A stretch of 64,000 nucleotides of DNA from Leisingera sp. ANG-Vp (lineage in GTDB: Bacteria > Pseudomonadota > Alphaproteobacteria > Rhodobacterales > Rhodobacteraceae), in assembly GCF_000813725.1 (NCBI RefSeq), contig NZ_JWLD01000002.1, positions 1-64,000 on the forward strand, read 5' to 3'. The notes under the pieces were generated by a model that was given only the letters and a program-made list of their open reading frames with translations, did no database searches and had not been told where the DNA came from. The position numbers and the translations under genes are program-made. Below are positions 9,574-17,513 of this stretch, in pieces; within the stretch, counting starts at the first letter, position 1, and every line of letters starts with the position of its first letter.

Positions 9574-11925
9574 TCAGAACAGGTCCTGGCGGATCGGGTT
9601 CAGCGCAAAATGGATCTGGCCGGCCAGCTGCAGCTGGCCAATGGCATCCGCAGGAACCGTGTCAGGCAGGCCTGCCTCGCGGGCCCAATTTGCCAATTGC
9701 TTGCGGGATGCCGGGCCGAACTGCCCGTCTATGGCAATGCCGGAGCCAAGCTGCCGCAGGATGTACTGCGTGCCGGCGGCCACATCTGTCTCCGGCATCG
9801 CTGACAGCAGCTCCCGGGCGGATGCGCGTGCTTCGTCGTCGTTCAGTGCCATCGCCTTGCCGGCCCGGGCGGCGGCTGCATGCGCGGGGATCCGGTCTGC
9901 CAGCTTGTTCAGCGCCACCCAGGCGCCGTTGGCGCCGCCCCAGGCGTCGCCGCGTGACAGTCCCATGTCATACCATTCCAGCGCTTCAGCCGCGTCGCTG
10001 CCCGGCAGATCGCCGCGCATGATCATGCGGCCGATTTCACCCGGGGCCCTGGGGTGGCCAAGCTGCGCGGCTTCGGCAAAGAGCGCACGGGCCTTGTCTT
10101 TGTCGACGGATTTGCCCGCACCGCCGTCGCGATAGACATAACCCAGGTTGGCGGTGCCGTAGATGTCGCCGCGCCCGGCGGAGGCTTCCAGATACGAAAG
10201 GCCGCGCTGGGGCTGTGCCAGTTCAGCACCGCTCCACAGGAAGAAAACGCCCAGCTCGTTCATGGAATAGGTATGGCCCAGCTCCACCGCCCGGCTGAGC
10301 AGGTCAAAGCCCCGCTCGCGGTCCTGCGGCCGCTGGGTGCTGTGCAGCAGCCGTTTGCCGTGGGAATGCATCGCAAAGGGATCACCCGCCGTTATGCCCC
10401 GTTCCCACAGGCTGGCAGCCTTGTCCGGGTCCAGCGGGATCGCCACGGCCTGGCGGTCGATGTTCGGGCTGGTGTAGAGCTTGGCCAGCGCGTGATAGGC
10501 GCGGACGTGGCCCAGATCGGCCGCCTGCTGGAATTTGCTGAAGGCGCCGGTCAGATTGCCTTGCCCAAGCAATGCCCGGCCCAGCTGATAGTGGAAACGG
10601 CCGATTTCCGGCGCCGTGTCTGCAGCTTGCTGGCATGCGTCCTCTGCCGCTTTCAGGTTGATTTCATTTGGATAGCGGTACAGGCCGACGCCCTGCAGGT
10701 CGAGGAGATCCCCGGCTTCCAGGTCGCATTGCCGGGCGATCATCTCTAGGTTCAGGGTGACATCGCGCACCGCCTCGCCCTGGGCCAGCCGCAGAACCAT
10801 CCGGTCGGTGCGCACCTGGCCGCCATCCTTGCGGGCGGGCAGTTCGTTCAGCTGCGGAGCGTAATTGAGGCTGAGTGCCGCACCATCTCCGGACTGCAGC
10901 GAGGTCACTCCGGCGGACGATGTTTCGACAATCGACACGGTGGTGCCTGCGCCGACATAGGGCTGGATTTCCGATGCCAGCTCCAGCGAGCGGCCCAGCG
11001 GGATTTTTACCGACAGCTCGGCAGGCAGCTGGTCCAGGCTGGCCAGCGTGGCTGCGGGCTCGCTTTGCGCGATGTTCAGGGTCTGTTGCGGCGGACGCAG
11101 GTAGATCTTCTGCATCAGGGTTGAGCTTTCCCAAGGCACCTGAATGTTTCCGGTGCTTGCGTAAACATCGCCCCGGATTGCTGCCAGCACGGTCATTGCG
11201 TCCTCTTGCGGCCGGGCAGGGAACTGCCGGACGACTGAGGCCGTATAGGGGCTGTTGCCGCCAGGTTCACCATCCAGCGCGGTTGCTCCGGGTGAGGTTG
11301 AAAAGGCCACCAGCGTGTTGAGCGGCGGCCGGAAGACGTCAAACCCTTCGCGGGCCTCATACAGCTGGGCGCCGACTTCGGCATTGAGCTTGGCGTCAGG
11401 GACGGGATTGTCGCGGCAGGAATCCAGCATCAGGATCTGGCTGCCTGCCTTGCCGCCCAGAATGGCCGAGATCTGGTCCAGCGTTACAGACTGGAACGGC
11501 AGATCATTGATGCCGCTCAGCTCGGCATCGCTGGTCAGCAGGTAATTCCGACGCCCCAGCTGGATCCCGTGGCCTGCATAGTAGAAAAAGACCTGGCTGC
11601 CTTCGCGGATGTTCAGCGCTGCCTGCCGCAGCAGCGCTTCAAAGCCCCGCTTGTCGAGATCGTAGCCTTCGTAGACCGAATAGCCGAAGGAACGCAGCAT
11701 CTCGGCCATTGCAGCCGCGTCGTTGCGGGTGTTGGTCAGGTCGGAGACATGGTCGTAGTCCTGAATTCCGACGACGATCGCCGTTTCGCCGGCAGTGTTC
11801 CGTTCCTGGGTTTCATAGGCGGCATGCACAGCCTGGCCCGGCAGCAGGGCTGCGCAGGCCAGAGCAATCCGGGCTGTGGACCCGAACAGGGCCCGCGTCA
11901 GGCCGGTGTCAGGCAAACAGGGCAT
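9574..11925 (-). CDS. Exported metacaspase-like peptidase (C14) with Sel1-like repeats
   Basis: 783-residue protein. A Sec-type signal peptide with core IALACAALLPG ends near residue 35 (AVHA then AY). The caspase-fold domain covers about 45-275 and shows both catalytic residues: His119 in FFYYAGHG and Cys170 in MLDSCRDNP. A beta-rich linker follows, then Sel1/TPR-like helical repeats (about 440-690; LGRALLGQG, AADLGHVRAYHALAKLY, AVELGHTYSMNELG) and a C-terminal piece resembling a peptidoglycan-binding fold (IDGQFGPASRKQLANWA). The ATG shares one base with the stop of the poly-glycine lipoprotein gene (TAATG), implying coupling. Metacaspases cut after Arg or Lys; whether this one does is unknown. 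An envelope or periplasmic role is inferred. Confidence 0.85.
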   Translation of the reverse strand: MPCLPDTGLTRALFGSTARIALACAALLPGQAVHAAYETQERNTAGETAIVVGIQDYDHVSDLTNTRNDAAAMAEMLRSFGYSVYEGYDLDKRGFEALLRQAALNIREGSQVFFYYAGHGIQLGRRNYLLTSDAELSGINDLPFQSVTLDQISAILGGKAGSQILMLDSCRDNPVPDAKLNAEVGAQLYEAREGFDVFRPPLNTLVAFSTSPGATALDGEPGGNSPYTASVVRQFPARPQEDAMTVLAAIRGDVYASTGNIQVPWESSTLMQKIYLRPPQQTLNIAQSEPAATLASLDQLPAELSVKIPLGRSLELASEIQPYVGAGTTVSIVETSSAGVTSLQSGDGAALSLNYAPQLNELPARKDGGQVRTDRMVLRLAQGEAVRDVTLNLEMIARQCDLEAGDLLDLQGVGLYRYPNEINLKAAEDACQQAADTAPEIGRFHYQLGRALLGQGNLTGAFSKFQQAADLGHVRAYHALAKLYTSPNIDRQAVAIPLDPDKAASLWERGITAGDPFAMHSHGKRLLHSTQRPQDRERGFDLLSRAVELGHTYSMNELGVFFLWSGAELAQPQRGLSYLEASAGRGDIYGTANLGYVYRDGGAGKSVDKDKARALFAEAAQLGHPRAPGEIGRMIMRGDLPGSDAAEALEWYDMGLSRGDAWGGANGAWVALNKLADRIPAHAAAARAGKAMALNDDEARASARELLSAMPETDVAAGTQYILRQLGSGIAIDGQFGPASRKQLANWAREAGLPDTVPADAIGQLQLAGQIHFALNPIRQDLF

Positions 11926-12224
11926 TACCAGCTGCCTCCGCCTCCGCCGCCGGATCCGCCGCCACCGCCGGATCCACCGCCGCCGCCACCGCCGCCGCCG
12001 GAAGGTTCAGGTGTCTCGACCGCGGCTGTTGTTGCCGCCGGAGCAGGTGTGGCGGCCGCGGGAGCCGGACGGGTTGCCGGCGCCGGTGCCGGAGCCCGGT
12101 ACGTTGCCGGTGCAGGCGCAGGGGCCGGTGCGGCGGCTGGCGGCGGTGCGATAGGGGCCAAGGGTTCGCAGGCTGCGGTGACAGCGGCAATCGGCAGTGC
12201 GGCGATCAGGAAATGTATCCGCAT
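11925..12224 (-). CDS. Small Ala/Pro-rich lipoprotein with poly-glycine C terminus
   Basis: 99 residues. The N terminus MRIHFLIAALPIAAVTAAC looks like a lipoprotein signal with the modified Cys19. The middle is almost entirely alanine and proline repeats, and the last 25 or so residues are glycine runs broken by single serines, ending in Ser-Trp. No family is recognised. AAAGG lies six bases before the ATG at 12224; the open frame upstream has no signal peptide. It overlaps the metacaspase start by one base, so the two are probably made together. Low complexity means composition alone gives little functional information. Confidence 0.7.
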   Translation of the reverse strand: MRIHFLIAALPIAAVTAACEPLAPIAPPPAAAPAPAPAPATYRAPAPAPATRPAPAAATPAPAATTAAVETPEPSGGGGGGGGGSGGGGGSGGGGGGSW

Positions 12225-12273
12225 CGGGTACCTTTCTCTTGGAAAAAACTGATGAACAAACAATCCGGGCTCG

Positions 12274-12302
12274 AGTCTACTTGATCCGGTGGCGCAAATC
12301 AA
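12274..12302 (-). promoter_or_regulatory. Candidate promoter for the lipoprotein-metacaspase pair
   Basis: On the minus strand TTGATT (12302-12297) and TAGACT (12279-12274) are 17 bases apart, each matching four of six consensus positions, with a predicted start near 12267 and a leader of about 43 bases before the lipoprotein ATG. It lies in the 115-base gap after the upstream lipoprotein gene. Confidence 0.4.
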
Positions 12303-12339
12303 AGCTAGCCTGCCGCAAAACTTCGGCAAGGCAACAGCA

Positions 12340-12807
12340 TCAGCCGTCGGGACGGATGCTGATGCTGCCGTCGCGGTTGCGCTGCGCGCAGGAGGTCTCT
12401 GTCAGCGGTGCCAGCCGCGGGCCCGCAGGCAGGACGGCGCCGCGCTGGGTGCAGCGTTTCAGCGCAATCTGCTGGTATCCCTTGGAGGCCATGCAGGATT
12501 TTTCCAGCCTCTGCCGCAGCGGCCGGTTCACATCCACCGTGTAGAAGCTGCCAGGCACCCAATAGCCGGGCCGGTAATAGCAGCTGCCGTTGTGGCAGAC
12601 TTTGCGCCCGGGATGGTAAATGGGCGGATGCTGGCGGATTTCATTGGCAACAGGCGCGTCCTTGAGCGCCACCGTAGCGCAGCTCAGCTCGTCCGTTTGC
12701 AGACGGGACACTTCAGCCCCCTGCTTGTAATATACCGGAAGCGGGCCGCAGGCTGCTGCGGCAAGCAGCAGGGTAAGGCCCGCCATGATCGTGACATCCC
12801 TGCGCAT
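12340..12807 (-). CDS. Cysteine-containing lipoprotein of unknown function
   Basis: 155 residues. A lipoprotein signal (GLTLLLAAAACGP, modified Cys20) is followed by a compact domain with five more cysteines, histidine and tyrosine-rich segments (HPPIYHPGRKVCHNGSCYYRPGYW) and a hydrophilic C-terminal tail. It resembles small lipoproteins I associate with roseobacters but I cannot name a family. It reads in the same direction as the poly-glycine lipoprotein and metacaspase genes, 115 bases upstream of them, and is divergent from trkA. Confidence 0.75.
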   Translation of the reverse strand: MRRDVTIMAGLTLLLAAAACGPLPVYYKQGAEVSRLQTDELSCATVALKDAPVANEIRQHPPIYHPGRKVCHNGSCYYRPGYWVPGSFYTVDVNRPLRQRLEKSCMASKGYQQIALKRCTQRGAVLPAGPRLAPLTETSCAQRNRDGSISIRPDG

Positions 12808-12920
12808 GGCCTAAGAATGGCTGCAAACAGAGGAAGTTACAATTAAATTGACCGTGAATGCGGCTTCTGTCATTCACTTTGGGCGAAACGCCGCCAGGGG
12901 AGCCTCCAGGGGATACGCAT

Positions 12921-14297
12921 ATGAAGGTCATTATCTGCGGTGCGGGCCAGGTCGGCTGGCAGATTGCCCGGCATCTGTCCGGGGAGCACAACGACGTCAC
13001 CGTTGTCGACAGCAACCCGGAACTGGTGCGCCGCGCCACCGATACGCTGGATGTGCAGGGCATTCACGGCTTTGCCTCATACCCGGACGTGCTGGACCGG
13101 GCCGGCGCACGCGATGCCGACATGATCATCGCGGCCACCCACTCGGACGAGGTCAATATGGTGACCTGCCAGGTGGCGCATTCGGTGTTCAAGATTCAGC
13201 GCAAGATCGCCCGGCTGCGCGCCAAGAGCTATCTGACTGCGATCTATTCCGATCTGTATCAGCGCGAGCATTTGCCGATCGACGTGGTGATCAGCCCGGA
13301 GCGGGAAGTGGCCGCGGCGGCGATGCAGCGGCTGTCAGCGCCGGCTGCCTTTGACACCGAGACTTTCATGGAGGGCAGGGCGCAGCTGCTGGGCATCCAG
13401 ATTGATGAGGACTGCCCGGTGGTGAACACACCGCTCCGGCAGCTGACGGATCTGTTTTCGACGCTGCGGGCCATTGTTGTGGGGGTGCGGCGCGAAGGCA
13501 CGCTGTTTGCGCCGGAAGCGGGTGACCAGCTGTTTGTGGGCGACAGCTGCTATGTGTTCAGCCACGCCGACGATGTTGCGCGCACCATCGAGGTGTTCGG
13601 CAAGCATGAAAAGCGCCAGGACCGCGTGGTGCTGGTCGGCGGCGGCAATGTCGGGCTTGAGGTTGCCAAGGCGCTGGAGGGCAGTACTGCCCGGATCCGC
13701 TCCAAGGTGATCGAGCGCGACCGCGCCTGCGCCGAACGTGCGGCTGAGACGCTGGAGCGCACGATTGTGCTGAACGGCGACGGGCTGGACCGGTCGCTGA
13801 TGATCGAAGCAGGCATCGACAAGGCCGACGCGATGCTGGCGGTCACTGATGACGACAAGACCAACATGCTGGCGGCGGTGCGTGCCAAGGCCGAAGGCTG
13901 CCCCTTGGCGATTGCGCTGATCAATGACCCGACCCTGGTGCCGCTGCTGCCGCACCTCGGGATTGACGCCTATATCAACCCGCGCTCCACCACCGTGAGC
14001 TCGATCCTGCGCCACATCCGGTACGGCCGGGTCCGGCAGGTCTACTCGCTGGGGGATGCCGAAGCTGAGATGATCGAAGCAGAGGTGCTGTCCACTTCGC
14101 CGATTGCCGGGCAGATGATCCGTGAAACCGATTTCCCGGAAGGGGTCCTGGTTGGCGGCGTTCTGAAAAATGGCGAGATGCTGCGGCCGATGGGCGAAAC
14201 CCGGATCGAGGAGGGCGATGTCATCGCGCTTTTTGCCATGGCTGACGATGTGCCCGAGGTCGAGCGCCTGCTGCAGGTATCGATCGACTATTTCTAG
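12921..14297 (+). CDS. trkA: Trk potassium uptake regulatory subunit TrkA
   Basis: 458-residue cytoplasmic NAD-binding subunit gating the TrkH potassium channel. Two RCK (TrkA-N) domains start with CGAGQVGWQIA and VGGGNVGLEVA, each followed by a TrkA-C domain, the usual four-part layout. The ATG at 12921 is chosen over an upstream in-frame start because AGGGGA sits seven bases before it and the Rossmann motif begins at once. The stop abuts the trkH ATG with no spacer. Together they form a trkAH unit. Confidence 0.95.
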   Translation: MKVIICGAGQVGWQIARHLSGEHNDVTVVDSNPELVRRATDTLDVQGIHGFASYPDVLDRAGARDADMIIAATHSDEVNMVTCQVAHSVFKIQRKIARLRAKSYLTAIYSDLYQREHLPIDVVISPEREVAAAAMQRLSAPAAFDTETFMEGRAQLLGIQIDEDCPVVNTPLRQLTDLFSTLRAIVVGVRREGTLFAPEAGDQLFVGDSCYVFSHADDVARTIEVFGKHEKRQDRVVLVGGGNVGLEVAKALEGSTARIRSKVIERDRACAERAAETLERTIVLNGDGLDRSLMIEAGIDKADAMLAVTDDDKTNMLAAVRAKAEGCPLAIALINDPTLVPLLPHLGIDAYINPRSTTVSSILRHIRYGRVRQVYSLGDAEAEMIEAEVLSTSPIAGQMIRETDFPEGVLVGGVLKNGEMLRPMGETRIEEGDVIALFAMADDVPEVERLLQVSIDYF

Positions 14298-15833
14298 ATG
14301 CGCCGTCCGGTCCAAGCTCCTATCGGCGTGCTGCGCCTGCCGCTGTTCCTGCTGATCTGGGGCATTTTTGCGCTGGCGATGTGGCTGCCTGCCGTACATG
14401 CGCTGGTACTGGACGACCACCACACATCACGCAGTTTCTTTTATGCGGGTGTGGCAGGGCTGATGCTGGTGGTGCTGGTTGGCCTGTCAATCGGCAACAA
14501 GGTGCCGCGCTACGGGATGCCCGGCCAACTGCTGTCCCTGCTGGCGACCTTCACCGTGCTGCCGCTGTTCCTGGCGGTGCCGGTGCAGGACGCCTTGGTC
14601 AGCACAAGGTTTCTGAACGCTTACTTCGACATGGTCAGTGCCATCACCACCACCGGCGCCGATATTTGGGCGGATCCCGGCCGGGTGCCGCCGAGCGTGC
14701 ATCTGTGGCGGTCCATTGTCGGCTGGCTGGGCGGTTTGCTGATGTGGATTGCCGCCTCGGCCGTTCTGGCGCCGATGTCGCTTGGCGGGTTTGAAGTCAC
14801 CGCCAAAGGCGAGCCAGGCGGCGGATCCGTTGCACCGGCCCATATGGAAAGGGCCGACCCCCGGCGCCAGCTGGTTCTGGTCACCAGGACTTTGGCCCCG
14901 GTTTACGGCGGGCTGACGATGGTACTGTGGCTTCTGCTGATGATCACCGGAGAAGACGCGCTTGCGGGGCTCAGTCATGCAATGTCGGTGATGGCGACGT
15001 CGGGCATTTCCGCCACGGGCGGGGTTGAGAATGCGGGCAGCGGCCTGGCCGGCGAAATGGTGATGTTCCTGTTCATGTTCTTTGCCTTGTCGCGGCTGAC
15101 GTTTTCCAGCGATACGGTAACCTCGGGACAGGGGCGGCTGGACAAGGATCCGGAATTCCGCACCGGGCTGCTGATTGTCTTTGGCGTGCCGCTGCTGCTG
15201 TTTCTGCGCCATTGGGTAGCAGCCTTTGAGGTGGATGCTGCCGAGGATTTCCTGCAGGCGCTGCGGGCCTTCTGGGGCACCTTGTTTACAGTGATGTCCT
15301 TTCTGTCCACCACCGGGTTCGAAAGCATGCACTGGGAAGCTGCCCAGGCTTGGTCAGGATTGGAAACACCGGGAATGATCCTTTTGGGGCTGGCAGTGTT
15401 CGGCGGAGGTGTGGCCACCACCGCGGGCGGCGTCAAACTTTTGCGGGTCTATGCCCTTTATCTCAACGGGCTGCGCGAGATGGAGCGGCTTGTGCACCCC
15501 AGCTCAGTCAGCGGCGAAGGCGACCGGACCAAGCGGCTGCAAAAGAACGGTGCCTTTGTGGCATGGGTGTTTTTCATGCTGTTTGCTCTGTCGCTGGCGC
15601 TGGTCAGCACAGCGCTGGCTGCGGTGGGGACGGATTTCGAACAGTCTTTGGTGCTGGCGGTTGCAGCGCTTGCTACCACCGGCCCGCTGACCGAAATCGC
15701 AGGCAGCGACCCGATTGTGCTCAGCCTGCTGACCACACCGGCCAAACTTATCCTCTGTGTTGCCATGGTTCTGGGGCGCCTTGAGACACTGGCCTTCATC
15801 GCGCTTCTGTCGCCGAACCTTTGGCGCAGCTGA
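14298..15833 (+). CDS. trkH: Trk potassium transporter membrane subunit TrkH
   Basis: 511-residue integral membrane protein of the TrkH/KtrB superfamily. Alternating hydrophobic segments span the whole length, with pore-loop signatures near each selectivity-filter repeat (SAITTTGADI, MATSGISATGG, FLSTTGFESM, ALATTGPLTE). It takes up potassium with TrkA bound on the cytoplasmic side. The ATG directly follows the trkA TAG. No terminator-like hairpin is obvious before hfq. Confidence 0.95.
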   Translation: MRRPVQAPIGVLRLPLFLLIWGIFALAMWLPAVHALVLDDHHTSRSFFYAGVAGLMLVVLVGLSIGNKVPRYGMPGQLLSLLATFTVLPLFLAVPVQDALVSTRFLNAYFDMVSAITTTGADIWADPGRVPPSVHLWRSIVGWLGGLLMWIAASAVLAPMSLGGFEVTAKGEPGGGSVAPAHMERADPRRQLVLVTRTLAPVYGGLTMVLWLLLMITGEDALAGLSHAMSVMATSGISATGGVENAGSGLAGEMVMFLFMFFALSRLTFSSDTVTSGQGRLDKDPEFRTGLLIVFGVPLLLFLRHWVAAFEVDAAEDFLQALRAFWGTLFTVMSFLSTTGFESMHWEAAQAWSGLETPGMILLGLAVFGGGVATTAGGVKLLRVYALYLNGLREMERLVHPSSVSGEGDRTKRLQKNGAFVAWVFFMLFALSLALVSTALAAVGTDFEQSLVLAVAALATTGPLTEIAGSDPIVLSLLTTPAKLILCVAMVLGRLETLAFIALLSPNLWRS

Positions 15834-15872
15834 GCCCCCCTGAGGGTGAAAAGTGTTTTTCGGGTGGAAACT

Positions 15873-15878
15873 TATAAT
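15873..15878 (+). promoter_or_regulatory. Possible -10 element for hfq
   Basis: A perfect TATAAT lies 77 bases before the hfq ATG in the 121-base trkH-hfq spacer. No good -35 is found 16-18 bases upstream, so this is only suggestive of an hfq-hflX promoter. Confidence 0.3.
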
Positions 15879-15954
15879 TTCTGCGTCCATAGTGATCCTT
15901 AACGTGCGTGCTGGTCCGCAGCGCGTGGCAAGAACAAAGGCGAGATAATAAAAA

Positions 15955-16194
15955 ATGGCTTCGGACAGACAGAATCTTCAGGATGCCTTCCTGAATCACG
16001 TTCGCAAAACCAAGGTTCCAGTTACAATTTTTCTGATCAACGGGGTCAAATTGCAGGGTGTGATCACCTGGTTCGACAATTTCTGCGTGCTCCTGCGCCG
16101 CGACGGACAGTCGCAGCTGGTTTACAAGCATGCGATCTCGACCATCATGCCGGCCCAGCCGATCAGCCTCTATGAGGGTGAAGACGCCTCTTGA
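15955..16194 (+). CDS. hfq: RNA chaperone Hfq
   Basis: 79-residue Sm-like hexameric RNA-binding protein that pairs small RNAs with mRNAs. The Sm1 motif ([22 protein letters not shown]) and Sm2 motif (VYKHAISTI) are complete, and the short C-terminal tail is normal for alphaproteobacteria. The stop shares one base with the hflX ATG (TGATG), which couples the two genes. The neighbourhood, after ntrYX and trkAH, is conserved in the class. Confidence 0.97.
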   Translation: MASDRQNLQDAFLNHVRKTKVPVTIFLINGVKLQGVITWFDNFCVLLRRDGQSQLVYKHAISTIMPAQPISLYEGEDAS

Positions 16195-17465
16195 TGGAGC
16201 ACGACAGGAAGCGCACCCGGGCCTGGGTGCTGCATCCGGAAATCAAGTCAGACATAGGGCGCCGGGACGCAGGTCCTGCGCTGGAAGAAGCCGTTGCGCT
16301 TGCCGCGGCCTTGCCCGATCTGGATGTGATCGGCTCAAACGTGGTGCGCCTGCCCAAGGCGCACGCGGGCATGCTGTTCGGCTCCGGCAAGATCGAAGAG
16401 CTGGCGGGCATCCTGAAAGCGGAAGAGATTGAGCTGGTCCTGATCGACGGGCCGGTCTCACCTGTGCAGCAGCGCAACCTTGAGAAAGCCTGGAAGGTCA
16501 AGATTCTGGACCGGACGGGCCTGATCCTGGAGATTTTCTCGGACCGGGCGGCCACCCGCGAAGGCGTGCTGCAGGTGGAGATGGCGGCGCTCAGCTATCA
16601 GCGGACCCGGCTGGTGCGGGCCTGGACCCACCTGGAACGCCAGCGCGGCGGCTTGGGATTTGTCGGCGGACCCGGCGAAACCCAGATCGAGGCCGACCGC
16701 CGTGCCATTGACGATCAGCTGGTGCGGCTGCGCCGACAGCTCGACAAGGTGGTAAAGACGCGGACGCTGCACCGCGAGTCGCGGGCCAAGGTGCCGTACC
16801 CGATTGTGGCACTTGTCGGCTATACCAACGCTGGCAAGTCGACGCTGTTCAACCGGCTGACGGGGGCTGAGGTGATGGCCAAGGACATGCTCTTTGCCAC
16901 GCTCGACCCGACCATGCGCCGGGTGCAGATCCCTGACGGGCCCGAAGTGATCCTGTCCGACACCGTGGGCTTTATCTCCGACCTGCCGACCGAGCTGGTT
17001 GCTGCTTTCCGCGCCACGCTGGAGGAGGTTCTGGCGGCGGACGTGATCCTGCATGTGCGCGACATCAGCCATGAGGAAAGCGAGCACCAGGCCGAGGACG
17101 TGGAAGCGATCCTGAACTCGCTGGGTGTCGATGAGAACCGCGCCCGGATCGAGGTTTGGAACAAGCTGGACCAGCTGCCGGAGGAAGAGGCCGAAGCCCG
17201 CCGCCAGCGTGCGGCGCGTGAAGATGGCATCCATGCGATCTCAGCGCTGACCGGCGAAGGGCTGGACGCACTTCTGGCAGATATCGCTGAGCAGCTGCAG
17301 GGCGTGCGGCATGAGGAAGTGCTGAGCCTCACTTTTGCAGAAGGCAAGCAGCGGGCCTGGCTGTTCCAGCAGGATCTGATCCAGTCCGAGGCGCAAACCG
17401 AAACCGGTTTTGACATCACCGTGCTGTGGACCGAGCGGCAAAAAGCCAAGTTTCTTAAGCTCTGA
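16194..17465 (+). CDS. hflX: GTPase HflX
   Basis: 423-residue ribosome-associated GTPase that splits stalled 70S ribosomes. An N-terminal nucleotide-binding-like domain and the linker GGLGFVGGPGETQIE are followed by G1 GYTNAGKSTLFN, G3 DTVGFISDLP and G4 NKLD. The ATG overlapping the hfq stop is preferred to the TTG three bases earlier. A strong intrinsic terminator follows 23 bases after the stop, closing the operon. Confidence 0.95.
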   Translation: MEHDRKRTRAWVLHPEIKSDIGRRDAGPALEEAVALAAALPDLDVIGSNVVRLPKAHAGMLFGSGKIEELAGILKAEEIELVLIDGPVSPVQQRNLEKAWKVKILDRTGLILEIFSDRAATREGVLQVEMAALSYQRTRLVRAWTHLERQRGGLGFVGGPGETQIEADRRAIDDQLVRLRRQLDKVVKTRTLHRESRAKVPYPIVALVGYTNAGKSTLFNRLTGAEVMAKDMLFATLDPTMRRVQIPDGPEVILSDTVGFISDLPTELVAAFRATLEEVLAADVILHVRDISHEESEHQAEDVEAILNSLGVDENRARIEVWNKLDQLPEEEAEARRQRAAREDGIHAISALTGEGLDALLADIAEQLQGVRHEEVLSLTFAEGKQRAWLFQQDLIQSEAQTETGFDITVLWTERQKAKFLKL

Positions 17466-17481
17466 CAGGATGCTCTAATCC

Positions 17482-17513
17482 AAAAAAACGGGCGCTGAAG
17501 CGCCCGTTTTTTA
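17482..17513. terminator. Strong bidirectional intrinsic terminator after hflX
   Basis: A 7-bp stem (CGGGCGC / GCGCCCG) with a TGAA loop is flanked by seven A on the left and six T on the right, so it works in both directions. The stop codon of the convergent acylase gene (17511-17513) lies within the T-tract. Confidence 0.92.

Noticed and set aside
11569-12252. A plus-strand frame with poly-proline and Ala/Gly-rich sequence opposite the poly-glycine lipoprotein
   Set aside because: It is the complement of the simple-repeat DNA; only the minus-strand frame has a lipoprotein signal and a ribosome binding site.
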